Source: Peteryoungia desertarenae (lineage in GTDB: Bacteria > Pseudomonadota > Alphaproteobacteria > Rhizobiales > Rhizobiaceae). Taken from it: a DNA stretch of 64,000 bases. Below are positions 53,245 through 62,127 of the stretch, piece by piece. Each line of letters opens with the position of its first letter. The first letter of the stretch is position 1. Below the pieces are notes generated by a model. The model saw nothing but the letters and a program-made list of their open reading frames with translations, was not told where the DNA came from and did not search any database. The stretch covers positions 644,534-708,533 of the forward strand of contig NZ_CP058351.1 in the NCBI RefSeq assembly GCF_005860795.2. Reading direction: 5' to 3'. Position numbers and translations under genes: made by a program.

Positions 53245-54464
53245 GCTGCCCCCTGATCTTGCGCGGCTTTGCTCCATGGTCGATCCAGAAACCACAGGAG
53301 ACCAACGCCGCAAAAGCCCGCCAGAGCCGAAATCATGGCTGTTCCGGCATAGTCGCTGAGGCTGGTCCCAAGTGCAAAGAGAAGCGAAGCCAGACCGCCG
53401 CTGATAAAGATGTTCACGGCGATCAGGGAACTGCCAAGGCCTGCACGATCTGCGATCAGGTTTTGCAGGTAGGTGATCGGAATGGCAATGATGCCGGCCG
53501 CGCCCAGTGCACTGATCAGCGTCAGCATGTAGACGTCCAGAGGACTGTCTGCCAGTCCCAGAAACACAAGATAGGCGCAATAGATCAAGGCGGCCACGCC
53601 CATGGTGATAACCGTTGACGTTCGCACTTCGACCCAGCCCCAGAACAGAATGAAGATGATTTCGAGAAATGCAACGATTCCGACGATCACGCCGACATCC
53701 GCCGGTGTTCCGCCAGCCTTGCCGGTGACGATGAGCGGCAGGATCGTGCCATTGGCATGCAGCATAGACGAGATCAACGATATTGCCAGAAGCCGGGGCA
53801 AGACATGCCTCGAGCCGATATCACGCACCGAGCGAAAGAAAGAGTGATGCACCCTGCCGGGATCGAGAGCTGGGGGCTTGCGATCGATCCCGAACCAGAA
53901 CAGCATCAGGCAGACGAAACAGGCAAGGCTTGCTGCGAGGAAGGCCGGCAACATGCTGGGGCCGCCGGCAAGGGCAAAGCCGACAAGGCCCGGCACAAGG
54001 ACCCATGAGGCAGACAGCACTGCGCGTATCGCCGAGTTGACGGCAATCAGGTCCCGTGCGGACATGCCGCTTGCAACGGCGCGGACATTGGCAAAGATGA
54101 GCGAATTGGTTGCGCCGAACACGGGAATGAACAGGAGCGTCGCCACGGCGAAGACCAAGGCTGTCGGCATCAGATAAACCATGCCGAAACCGACAATGCC
54201 AAACAAGGCCGCGAGAAGCATGGGAGCGCGGAAGTTGCCAAGACGGTCAGCCACAATGCCAGCCGTCACGCTGGCACTGACATTGATGACCGCAGCCGCA
54301 AAGATCAGCAGGGAATAGAGCGCGTCGGACAGGCCCAGTTCCTGGATGCCGATCAGGGACATATAGGGTGACGTTGCGGCTCCGGTGAACCCGAAAAAGA
54401 AGATGGCGAGCGCGCTGATCCGGATAGGCTTTTGTTGGTAGACGACCGAAAAGGACGACAACAT
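53241..54464 (-). CDS. MFS transporter (SetA-like)
   Basis: The 407-aa protein has twelve hydrophobic segments and the MFS loop motif GIVADRLGNFRAPM between helices 2 and 3, with the N-terminal FFFGFTGAATSPYMSLIGIQ resembling sugar efflux transporters of the SetA group. It precedes and overlaps cutC. The transported compound is unknown. It is the first gene in this short operon. Confidence 0.9.
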   Translation of the reverse strand: MLSSFSVVYQQKPIRISALAIFFFGFTGAATSPYMSLIGIQELGLSDALYSLLIFAAAVINVSASVTAGIVADRLGNFRAPMLLAALFGIVGFGMVYLMPTALVFAVATLLFIPVFGATNSLIFANVRAVASGMSARDLIAVNSAIRAVLSASWVLVPGLVGFALAGGPSMLPAFLAASLACFVCLMLFWFGIDRKPPALDPGRVHHSFFRSVRDIGSRHVLPRLLAISLISSMLHANGTILPLIVTGKAGGTPADVGVIVGIVAFLEIIFILFWGWVEVRTSTVITMGVAALIYCAYLVFLGLADSPLDVYMLTLISALGAAGIIAIPITYLQNLIADRAGLGSSLIAVNIFISGGLASLLFALGTSLSDYAGTAMISALAGFCGVGLLWFLDRPWSKAAQDQGAA

Positions 54465-54520
54465 GGTGCGGCAATCAGGGTTGGGTCATGCAAGCCGGAG
54501 CCTGCAGGACCGCATGGCCT

Positions 54521-55960
54521 TCAGGGGAAGCGACGTGAATAGAGGACGTGTGGTCTATAGCTGAAATCCTTGACAAAGGGATAGCTCGGCTGATGGCGGC
54601 GATGGCTCGGCAGGTTCTCGATGTCCTGGTTGATCACGCCATCCGTCAGCGCCATCAGGTTGGGGTTGGCGAGTGGCGCAAGCTCGGGCGAGAGATAGCC
54701 GGACTTGACGACAAGCAGCCGCACCCTGGTCGGATCGAGCCCGAGCCGGGTGAAATCCGAAATGTTGTGATAGGGCCGGCGTCGGGCGGCGAGCACCAGC
54801 GTGATGCCGCCAATCCTGACGACCGCCTGTTGCTCGGCAGCCGGGCCCGGATCATCGAGGAAGACGACATCCGCCTCCACCTCGACGCAACGGCTTGCCG
54901 GATCGAGCGAACCGCCGACCTTGAGCGACACCCGCGCGCCGGCACCGGCTGCGAAACAGCGTTCGACGGCCGGACGATCGGTGATGCCGGCAATCAGGAC
55001 GTCATCGATCGAGCGGGCCAGAAGCGCTTTGAGCACATCTGCCCGATCACCCACCCCTCCACCGGTCGGATTGTCGCCGGAATCCGCCAGAATGACCGGC
55101 CGCGTCTCGGTGCGCTCGGCCATGTCGAGCATGTCCTCAAGCGGTCCCGTAACGGGGCCGAAGCGGAAATCCTCCCGCGCGTCCCAATAGGATTGGGCGA
55201 TGGCAGCAGCGACCTTTTCCGCCGCCGCCTTGTCCACTGCCGTGACGACGGCGCAGGCCGTGGTGCGCGGCTCGTCGGCCCAGACATAGCCCACCATCAG
55301 GTTGGCATCCCAGATGCCGGGGACGGCGTCATGCTCCGGCAGCTTCAGATAGAGGCTTTTCGCAGGCTCGTCCTCGGTCGAGGTTCGCTCGCCGGGCAAA
55401 AGAAGCGGCACCTTCGCCCAGGCAATGCCCGGCTTTTCGCCGGTCTTCAGCGCCCGCACCAGCATCGACCAGGCCCGCACCATGGTTTCGCGCACATCGA
55501 TATGCGGGGCCGTGCGATACCCGGCGAAGATATCCAGCTGGTCAACGATCTTCTGGGTGACATTGCCATGCAGGTCGTAGCTCGCCGCGACGGAGACATC
55601 GGGCCCGACAACTGCGCGCGCCGCCGAAATCCAGTCGCCCTCGGCATCATCCATGCCCTCGACATTCATCGCGCCATGCATGGCGAGATAGAGCCCGTCG
55701 ATCGGCAGTGTAGCCTTCAAGCGCTCAAGGAACTCCGCCTTGAACCCTTCATAGGTGGCGCGTGCCAGCGGCCCACCGGGAACCGCACGTGCATGCAGCA
55801 GCGGGAGGTGTTCGACGCCCTCGGCCTCGAGGAAGTCGAAATACTCATGTGCCAGCAGGTCCGGCCCGCGCAGCACACGGAAATCGTCGGGTTGCATCAG
55901 CACGGGAGAGGAAGTCGAGCATTCGGTGTGGATACCGCCGACGGCGATGCGGAAACTCAT
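54521..55960 (-). CDS. M81 family metallopeptidase (MlrC-like), copy 1
   Basis: The 479-aa protein has the M81/MlrC signatures: FRIAVGGIHTECSTSSPV at the N terminus, AMHGAMNVEGMDDAEGDWIS, the zinc pair in VAASYDLHGNVTQK, and DSGDNPTGGGVGDRADVLKA in the second half. MlrC completes microcystin degradation; most M81 members have unknown targets, presumably unusual peptides or amides. It is last in the minus-strand run RidA-RpiR-SDR-GH20-M81. A second M81 gene lies divergently at 60.6 kb. Confidence 0.92.
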   Translation of the reverse strand: MSFRIAVGGIHTECSTSSPVLMQPDDFRVLRGPDLLAHEYFDFLEAEGVEHLPLLHARAVPGGPLARATYEGFKAEFLERLKATLPIDGLYLAMHGAMNVEGMDDAEGDWISAARAVVGPDVSVAASYDLHGNVTQKIVDQLDIFAGYRTAPHIDVRETMVRAWSMLVRALKTGEKPGIAWAKVPLLLPGERTSTEDEPAKSLYLKLPEHDAVPGIWDANLMVGYVWADEPRTTACAVVTAVDKAAAEKVAAAIAQSYWDAREDFRFGPVTGPLEDMLDMAERTETRPVILADSGDNPTGGGVGDRADVLKALLARSIDDVLIAGITDRPAVERCFAAGAGARVSLKVGGSLDPASRCVEVEADVVFLDDPGPAAEQQAVVRIGGITLVLAARRRPYHNISDFTRLGLDPTRVRLLVVKSGYLSPELAPLANPNLMALTDGVINQDIENLPSHRRHQPSYPFVKDFSYRPHVLYSRRFP

Positions 55961-55972
55961 GGCGCTTAGTCC

Positions 55973-57904
55973 TCAGTAACGCGGGCTCAGGCGGACGATT
56001 GCCGCAAAGCGCAGCCAGTCCTTGTTTTCCTTCGGCGTCCAGGCGGCTTCGGCAATGGCCGGAAGCCGCGGGAAGACGAGGTGGTTGAAGTAGTCGCGGC
56101 TGAGGAAATGCTCCGACCAGATGCAGGCCTGGACACCGCGCATGCGCGGCGCGAGTTCGGCCGGAAACTCGGCGACCGCCTCGTAGGTATAGGTGCGCTT
56201 GGGCGGCACGGTCCCGGCCCAGCTGCCACCCGGTTCCTGGAAGGACTCGTCCTGCACCATGTCGAGATAATAGGCCTGTCCCGGGGTCATCACGACGTCA
56301 TAGCCCTGCCGCGCCAGTTCCAGCCCGACCTCCGGCTTCTGCCAGGCCATCAGCAGCGTGCCGTCGGGATCGACACCGCCGCCATGGCTGACCTCGTCCC
56401 AACCGGCAAGCTTGCGACCGCGCTCGGCCAGCATCTTCTGGATGCGCTTCATGAAATAGCTCTGCAGCCCGAAGGTCCCCTCGATCCCCTCCTGCTCCAT
56501 CAGCTTTCGAGCGAGCGGAGACGCCATCCAGGTATTGGCCGCCACTTCGTCGCCGCCGACATGGATGAGCTTTGACGGGAAGAGCGCGACCATCTCGTCA
56601 AAGACCTTGCCCAGCACCTCATAGGTATATTCGATCGCCGGGTTCAGCGCATTGTTCGGATAGCCCTGCACCGAGCGATAGCTGTCCGGTGCTTCCTGGC
56701 CATCGACCAGCTCCGGCAGGGCCACCAGCATCGCCGTGCTATGGCCGGGGATGTCGATCTCTGGCACCACCTCAACCTGAAGAGCTGCCGCATGGGCAAC
56801 GATGTCGCGCACCTCGTCCTGGGCATAGAAACCACCGACCGGCTCGGCACCATTGCCGAGCTGCGGCAGGAGCGGTTCGTCGGGACCGCGCAACACGCCA
56901 ATCGTGGTGAGCTGCGGGAAGGCCTTGATCTCGAGACGCCACGCTTCGTCGTCGGACAAATGCCAGTGGAAAGTGTTCATCCGGAACCAGGCCATGATGT
57001 CGATCAGCCGCTTGACGTCAGCGACCGGATAGAACTGGCGGGAGACATCGAGATGGCAACCGCGCCAGCCGTAACGCGGCTTGTCGGTGATCGTGCCCGA
57101 GACCGGAAAGCGGAACCTACCCGGCTGCGTGCGGGCGCCATGCAGCATCTGGGCAAGCAGGGTGAGCGCATATTGCAGGCCGGCGACATCGCCATAGGCG
57201 AGTGCGATACCGTCAGCGGCAAAGTTGAGCGTGTAGGCGGAGGCGCCCAGGGCCTCGTCGGCACGGAAGGTGATCGACCGCCCCTGGTGCACCGGCGCAA
57301 GAGACAGAGGCGCATGACCGGCGGCAAAGAGGCGGCAGAAGAGCCGCAAGACGTTTTCGACTTCCCGCAGCTCGAGGAGAGACGAACCGCTGGCGGGATA
57401 GAGCGCGACGGGCAAGCCTTCGCCTGCCACGAGCTCGGCGGAAACCGGCCAGGGCAGCATGGCGAAAGGCTGCGTGACCTGCCCCTCCGGCAGAAGCGGT
57501 GGCGGAGGGGCGCTGTCACCGCCGCCGAGCATCAGGTCAGCCACTGCAACGGCGGCATGCTGACCGGTCGAGAGCGTGAGATAGGCGGATTTCGCCCCGT
57601 CTGTGCGGTGTTTGGCCGCGCGCCACAAGCCGCCGACGCGGAAGGTCCATGAAGCACCCGGCTGCAGCACAAAGCCCGCCGGCGGCACGAACTGGTGGAA
57701 ATTGGCGTTGCGCTTCAGGAAGACGGCATTCTCGAGGATCGGCTCTTCCAGGTCCTTCACGCGGGTGAGCGACGTATAGGCAAGCTTGAAATCGGCAAGC
57801 GCCACATCGGAGAGATTGACCAGCGTGAAGACGAAGGCGCCACAGGCGTCGCCTTCCACCGGATGCCACGCGTTTTCGAGGCGAAACTGAACGTCTGTTG
57901 CCAT
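55973..57904 (-). CDS. Beta-N-acetylhexosaminidase (GH20)
   Basis: The 643-aa protein has an N-terminal domain of about 240 residues, including a GH20b-like domain, then the GH20 barrel: GWRGCHLDVSRQFYPVADVK, MNTFHWHLSDDEAWRLEIKA, VPEIDIPGHSTAMLVALPEL and the catalytic Asp-Glu pair in LIHVGGDEVAANTW. No signal peptide is evident, so it acts in the cytoplasm on imported GlcNAc- or GalNAc-containing oligosaccharides. It sits 12 bp from the M81 gene and 25 bp from the SDR gene. Confidence 0.94.
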   Translation of the reverse strand: MATDVQFRLENAWHPVEGDACGAFVFTLVNLSDVALADFKLAYTSLTRVKDLEEPILENAVFLKRNANFHQFVPPAGFVLQPGASWTFRVGGLWRAAKHRTDGAKSAYLTLSTGQHAAVAVADLMLGGGDSAPPPPLLPEGQVTQPFAMLPWPVSAELVAGEGLPVALYPASGSSLLELREVENVLRLFCRLFAAGHAPLSLAPVHQGRSITFRADEALGASAYTLNFAADGIALAYGDVAGLQYALTLLAQMLHGARTQPGRFRFPVSGTITDKPRYGWRGCHLDVSRQFYPVADVKRLIDIMAWFRMNTFHWHLSDDEAWRLEIKAFPQLTTIGVLRGPDEPLLPQLGNGAEPVGGFYAQDEVRDIVAHAAALQVEVVPEIDIPGHSTAMLVALPELVDGQEAPDSYRSVQGYPNNALNPAIEYTYEVLGKVFDEMVALFPSKLIHVGGDEVAANTWMASPLARKLMEQEGIEGTFGLQSYFMKRIQKMLAERGRKLAGWDEVSHGGGVDPDGTLLMAWQKPEVGLELARQGYDVVMTPGQAYYLDMVQDESFQEPGGSWAGTVPPKRTYTYEAVAEFPAELAPRMRGVQACIWSEHFLSRDYFNHLVFPRLPAIAEAAWTPKENKDWLRFAAIVRLSPRY

Positions 57905-57929
57905 GGGGAATGCTCCGGGCTTTTCGGTA

Positions 57930-58706
57930 TCAATAATTGTCGGATTGCGAGAAGGTTCGGGCGAGCTCGGCCTGACCGGCTGTCAGCCCGCAGTCGACGG
58001 GCAGGCACACGCCGGTAATGGCCGCCGCCTGATCGCTCGACAGGAAGAACACGGCATTGGCGATGTCCTCGGCCGTCGCGATCCGGCGCAGCGCATACCA
58101 GCGCTTGGCTTCCTCGAAGACTAGAGGATTGGCAGCAGCGCGCGCCTCCCAGGCCTGGGTGCGCACGGTGCCGGGCGCGACCGCATTCGAGCGGATGCCG
58201 TATTTGCCGTATTCGACGGCAATCAGCCTGGTCAGATGGATGAGCCCGGCCTTCGCCGCGCTATAGGCCGGATGACCGAAGACGGCCATGCCATTGACCG
58301 AGGAAATGTTGACGAGCGCGCCCCTGGACGCCTTCAGCGCCTCCTCAAAAGCGCGGAAGCAGAGGAAGGGCGCTTCGAGATTGAGGGCATTGTCTTTTCG
58401 CCAGATCTCGCCATCGGTGTCGCCGAGGCTGACGGCCCTTGCCGCGCCGGCATTGTTGACGAGCGTATGGACCAGCCCATGGCCGGCCACGCGATTGGCG
58501 GTCTCGGCCAGATCCGTCTCGTTCGTCACGTCGCAGGTGAGCGGCACGAAACGCGGATCACTCCCAAGCTCCGCAATCGCGCGATCCAGTGCCGCGGAAT
58601 CCAGATCCAGCAGAACCACAAGATCATGGCTGTCAGCCAGACGCCTGGCGATCGCCCGCCCGATATCGCCGGCAGCACCGGTCACGACGGCAACCTTAGG
58701 CGTCAC
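57930..58706 (-). CDS. SDR-family oxidoreductase
   Basis: The 258-aa classical short-chain dehydrogenase has the NAD(P) motif VVTGAAGDIGRAIARRL, LVNNAGAARAV, and the catalytic Ser...Tyr-x3-Lys in VNISSVNGMAVFGHPAYSAA followed by KAGLIHLTRLIAVEYGKYGI. An Asp after strand 2 (VVLLDLDSAALD) favours NAD. Its substrate is likely a hydroxy sugar or hydroxy acid made in this pathway. Confidence 0.93.
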   Translation of the reverse strand: MTPKVAVVTGAAGDIGRAIARRLADSHDLVVLLDLDSAALDRAIAELGSDPRFVPLTCDVTNETDLAETANRVAGHGLVHTLVNNAGAARAVSLGDTDGEIWRKDNALNLEAPFLCFRAFEEALKASRGALVNISSVNGMAVFGHPAYSAAKAGLIHLTRLIAVEYGKYGIRSNAVAPGTVRTQAWEARAAANPLVFEEAKRWYALRRIATAEDIANAVFFLSSDQAAAITGVCLPVDCGLTAGQAELARTFSQSDNY

Positions 58707-58738
58707 GGCAGGTCTCCGATATCGATGCGGGCATGGGA

Positions 58739-59602
58739 TCAGTCTCCGAGAAGTTGCCGGTCGTCACCATCGCGGTGTTCGACCAGCTGTTGTTTGATAT
58801 GGCGCAGCGTCACCTGCGACTGCTTGCGATTGCGATAGGCAACCAGGCTCGCGATCACATCGACGACCGCGAGATAGGCGAAACGCGTCGAGGTCGGCCG
58901 GAAGATGTTTTCGCCTTCCGGCAGATCGATGCCGATGACGAGTTCGGACGCCTCGGCAACGAGGCTCTGGCTCTGGGTGAGCGCGATCGTGGTGATGCCG
59001 TTCTCGCGGGCAAGCTTGAAGCATTTGACCAGCTCGGCATTGCGCCCCGAAAACGAGGAACCGATCAGCACATCGTTGGAACGTGCGGCGGCCGTCAGCA
59101 TCAGCTGCATGTTATGATCGGCAGAGGCCGTGACCCGCGAGCCCAGACGAAAGAGGCGGTTCTGGATCTCGCCCGCAATCATCGAGGAATTGCCGCCGGA
59201 GCCGAAGGCATAGACCATCTCGGCGCGCGCCAGCCGATCCGCCACCTTGTCCAGAATGGCGGGGTCCAGCGCCCGATGCACCATGAACATGGCGTTCTGC
59301 GCCTTGGTGATCACATCACTCGCAACATCGGCCGGCTCCGTGCTCTGGGCCTCCGGGTTGAGATAGCGCACCCCGACATAGGCCGTGCGGGCGAGATTGA
59401 CCTTGAAGTCGGCAAAGCTGTTGCAGCCGAGACGACGGCAGAAGCGCGTCACCGTCGGCGGAGAGACCTCCGCCTTCTCGGCGAGCTCGATGATCGAGGC
59501 ATTGACCGCGAAGTCGAAAGAATTGAGCAGGATATCCGCGATGCGTTGCTCGGAGGCCGAAAACTGCCCTGCCTCTTCCTGGATGCGCGCGAAAATGTCC
59601 AA
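58739..59602 (-). CDS. MurR/RpiR family regulator
   Basis: The 287-aa protein has the HTH_6 domain (LNSFDFAVNASIIELAEKAE, then SPPTVTRFCRRLGCNSFADF) and a SIS sugar-phosphate-binding domain (VYAFGSGGNSSMIAGEIQNR, DVLIGSSFSGRNAELVKCFK). RpiR/MurR regulators sense phosphosugars such as MurNAc-6-P or GlcN-6-P. It lies inside the minus-strand operon, 16 bp after the RidA gene, and probably binds the palindrome in the divergent spacer at 60.06 kb. Confidence 0.94.
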   Translation of the reverse strand: MDIFARIQEEAGQFSASEQRIADILLNSFDFAVNASIIELAEKAEVSPPTVTRFCRRLGCNSFADFKVNLARTAYVGVRYLNPEAQSTEPADVASDVITKAQNAMFMVHRALDPAILDKVADRLARAEMVYAFGSGGNSSMIAGEIQNRLFRLGSRVTASADHNMQLMLTAAARSNDVLIGSSFSGRNAELVKCFKLARENGITTIALTQSQSLVAEASELVIGIDLPEGENIFRPTSTRFAYLAVVDVIASLVAYRNRKQSQVTLRHIKQQLVEHRDGDDRQLLGD

Positions 59603-59618
59603 TGCCCTGCCCTCTCTC

Positions 59619-60005
59619 TTATTTCGAAGGCTTGAAGGCTACGCAGTCGATCTCGACCTTGCAATCGACCATCATCGAGGCCTGGACGCAGGCCCGCGCT
59701 GGCGGGTGCTCGCCGAAATACTGCTGGTAGATCTTGTTGAAACTCCAGAAGTCGCGCGGGTCATCCAGCCACACGCCGCAGCGCACGACATGCTCGAGCC
59801 CATAGCCCGCCTCGTCCAGAATGGCGATGACATTGGCGATCGTCTTGTGGGTCTGTTCGATGATGCCGCCCGCGATGATCTCACCGTCTTCCATGGCCAC
59901 CTGGCCGGAGACATAGAGCCAGCCATCGGCCTCGACAGCCCGGGCAAAGGGCAGTCGCTGGCCACCCGCACCCGCCTTCTCGGCCCCGTAACGCTTGATC
60001 GTCAT
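59619..60005 (-). CDS. RidA family enamine/imine deaminase
   Basis: The roughly 128-aa protein of YjgF/RidA type has WLYVSGQVAMEDGEIIAGGI, IEQTHKTIANVIAILDEAGY and the Arg-containing end PARACVQASMMVDCKVEIDC. RidA proteins hydrolyse reactive enamines from PLP enzymes. The presence of a PLP-dependent D-threonine-aldolase-like gene in the divergent operon fits this job. The ATG at 60005 is preceded by GAGAGG; an upstream GTG is rejected. Confidence 0.93.
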   Translation of the reverse strand: MTIKRYGAEKAGAGGQRLPFARAVEADGWLYVSGQVAMEDGEIIAGGIIEQTHKTIANVIAILDEAGYGLEHVVRCGVWLDDPRDFWSFNKIYQQYFGEHPPARACVQASMMVDCKVEIDCVAFKPSK

Positions 60006-60061
60006 GGACACCTCTCATGCAAATTATTTTCTTCGATCGTTGACAAGCGACCACAAAAAAC

Positions 60062-60083
60062 CGATTTTGACCAGACAAAATCG
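60062..60083. promoter_or_regulatory. Candidate RpiR operator in the divergent spacer
   Basis: CGATTTTG-ACCAGA-CAAAATCG, perfect 8-bp arms and 6-bp spacer, between the divergent RidA and NTF2-like genes. It is placed to control both operons. Confidence 0.6.
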
Positions 60084-60117
60084 ACATTCATGAAAAGAAT
60101 TTAAAAGCGGGGAAGAA

Positions 60118-60609
60118 ATGCGCAACCCATTCCAGAATCCGTTTCCAGCAACGGACGAAGCCCGCCACGCCATCTGGGAGATGCTCGTCCCCCGCGACAT
60201 CGATGCCTTCCTCGCCGCCGACTGGGCGATGGTCGCCCATGACTTCATCGAGGACGGCTTCATCGGCATCAGCGGCAATCGCGAGGACAATCCGGACAAG
60301 TGGACGCTCGCCTTCCCCAATCTTGAGGCTTACCGCGACGAGTGGCTGAAACAGGCCCATGACTTCGCCGGCCAGACCTACGGCGAGGACCCGCGCACTG
60401 CGATCTTCACCACGACGACACTCGAAGAAATCGAGATCGCAGGTGAAACCGCGCTCGTGCGCAAGAAGTTCGAGGGCGGCATCAAGAAGGCGGATGGCAC
60501 AATCGACGTCATGCGCTGGCAGACGCTCTATTACTGCCGCCTGCATGAAGGCCGCTGGAAAATTTCCGGCTTCACCGGTTATCTGCCCAATCCGATGGGC
60601 CAGCGCTGA
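60118..60609 (+). CDS. Hypothetical protein, NTF2/SnoaL-like fold suggested
   Basis: The 163-aa protein has an N-terminal helix region (WEMLVPRDIDAFLAADWAMV), acidic loop and C-terminal strands (RWQTLYYCRLHEGRWKISGF), a pattern reminiscent of SnoaL/NTF2-like proteins. No known motif identifies a function. GGGGAAGAA precedes the ATG. It is first in the operon with M81 copy 2 and the D-threonine-aldolase-like gene. Confidence 0.75.
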   Translation: MRNPFQNPFPATDEARHAIWEMLVPRDIDAFLAADWAMVAHDFIEDGFIGISGNREDNPDKWTLAFPNLEAYRDEWLKQAHDFAGQTYGEDPRTAIFTTTTLEEIEIAGETALVRKKFEGGIKKADGTIDVMRWQTLYYCRLHEGRWKISGFTGYLPNPMGQR

Positions 60610-60645
60610 AACCGCCCCCAACCCTTGAGACCTGGAGGTCGGCTT

Positions 60646-62127
60646 TTGCGCATCTTCACCGCCGCGCTTGCAACGGAAACCAACACCTTCTCCCCGATCT
60701 GCATCGACCGGCGCGCCTTCGAGGATTCGCTCTATGCGCCTCCGGGCAAGCATCCCCCGACCCCAACGCTCTGCACCGCGCCGATCACCGTCGGTCGCAA
60801 GGTCTGCAGTGACAAGGGCTGGACGCTGATCGAGGGCACGGCGACCTGGGCGGATCCGGCGGGCCTCGTCAACCGACAGACCTTTGAGAGCCTGCGCGAC
60901 GAAATCCTGGACCAGCTGCGCGCGGCCATGCCCGTCGACGCCGTCGTGCTCGGCCTGCATGGCGCCATGGTGGCCGACGGCTATCTTGACCCGGAAGGCG
61001 ATCTCCTGACCCGCATCCGCGAGATCCTCGGCCCGGATAGTCTTCTTTGCGCAGAACTCGATCCGCACAGCCACCTGACGGCAAAACGCGTCGCAGCCGC
61101 CGATTTCTTCGTCGTCTTCAAGGAGTTTCCGCATACCGATTTCGTCGATCGCGCCGAAGATCTCTGGCGGATCGCCGTCGATACGCTGGAAGGCCGGGTC
61201 AAGCCGGTGATGTCGGTCTTCGATTGCCGGATGATCGATGTCTTCCCGACCTCGCGCGAACCCATGCGCAGCTTTGTTGACAGACTTATGGCCATAGAGA
61301 GGGCGGATCCGGAGGTTCTGTCGCTCTCCGTCATCCATGGTTTCATGGCCGGCGACGTGCCGGAGATGGGCACCAAGACAATCGCGGTGACCAACGGCAA
61401 TCCCGACAAGGGCGCGATGCTCGCACGCGACCTCGGCCTTGAGCTCTTTTCCAAGCGCGGTACCTTCATGATGCCGCAGATCGACGAAAAGGCGGCCCTT
61501 GATCAGGCACTGGCTTACCCAAAAGGCCCTGTCGTCATCGCCGACATGTGGGACAATCCCGGCGGCGGCACGGCGGGCGACGCCACCGTGATCCTTCAGG
61601 AAATGCTGGCGCGTGGCGTCACCAACGCTGCCGTCGGTATGATCTGGGATCCGATCGCGGTGCAGATCTGCATGGCGGCAGGCGAAGGCGCCGAGATACC
61701 GCTGCGTTTCGGCGCAAAATCGGCCCCCGGTACCGGTCAGCCGATCGATGGCCTGGTAAGGGTGGTCAAGGTGGTGCCGAATGCCGAGATGCGCTTCGGC
61801 GACAGCATCGCCCCCTTTGGCGATGCCGCCCATATCCGGCTTGAGGGTATCGACATCATCCTGAGCTCTGTCCGCGTCCAGAGCTACGATCCGTCGCTCT
61901 TCACCGCGCTCGGCATCGACCCGAGGACGAAGCATCTGCTGGTCATCAAGTCGACCAACCACTTCTATGCCGCCTTCTCGCAGATCGCCTCGGAGATCCT
62001 CTACTGCGCCGCTGGCACGCCCTATCCGAACGATCCGGTCAAGACCGCCTATCGCCATGTGCGCCGTGACATCTGGCCGATCATGGCCAATCCGCACAAG
62101 ACACCCGAAGGCAGCGAGGCCGCATGA
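60646..62127 (+). CDS. M81 family metallopeptidase (MlrC-like), copy 2, TTG start
   Basis: The roughly 493-aa M81 protein begins LRIFTAALATETNTFSPICI (TTG at 60646, with GGAGG seven bases upstream), then LGLHGAMVADGYLDPEGDLL, zinc motif LCAELDPHSHLTAKRV and VVIADMWDNPGGGTAGDATV. Several residues differ from copy 1 in the metal region (DPHSH versus DLHGN), so the two probably act on different substrates. The stop overlaps the aldolase-like gene by ATGA. Confidence 0.92.
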   Translation: MRIFTAALATETNTFSPICIDRRAFEDSLYAPPGKHPPTPTLCTAPITVGRKVCSDKGWTLIEGTATWADPAGLVNRQTFESLRDEILDQLRAAMPVDAVVLGLHGAMVADGYLDPEGDLLTRIREILGPDSLLCAELDPHSHLTAKRVAAADFFVVFKEFPHTDFVDRAEDLWRIAVDTLEGRVKPVMSVFDCRMIDVFPTSREPMRSFVDRLMAIERADPEVLSLSVIHGFMAGDVPEMGTKTIAVTNGNPDKGAMLARDLGLELFSKRGTFMMPQIDEKAALDQALAYPKGPVVIADMWDNPGGGTAGDATVILQEMLARGVTNAAVGMIWDPIAVQICMAAGEGAEIPLRFGAKSAPGTGQPIDGLVRVVKVVPNAEMRFGDSIAPFGDAAHIRLEGIDIILSSVRVQSYDPSLFTALGIDPRTKHLLVIKSTNHFYAAFSQIASEILYCAAGTPYPNDPVKTAYRHVRRDIWPIMANPHKTPEGSEAA

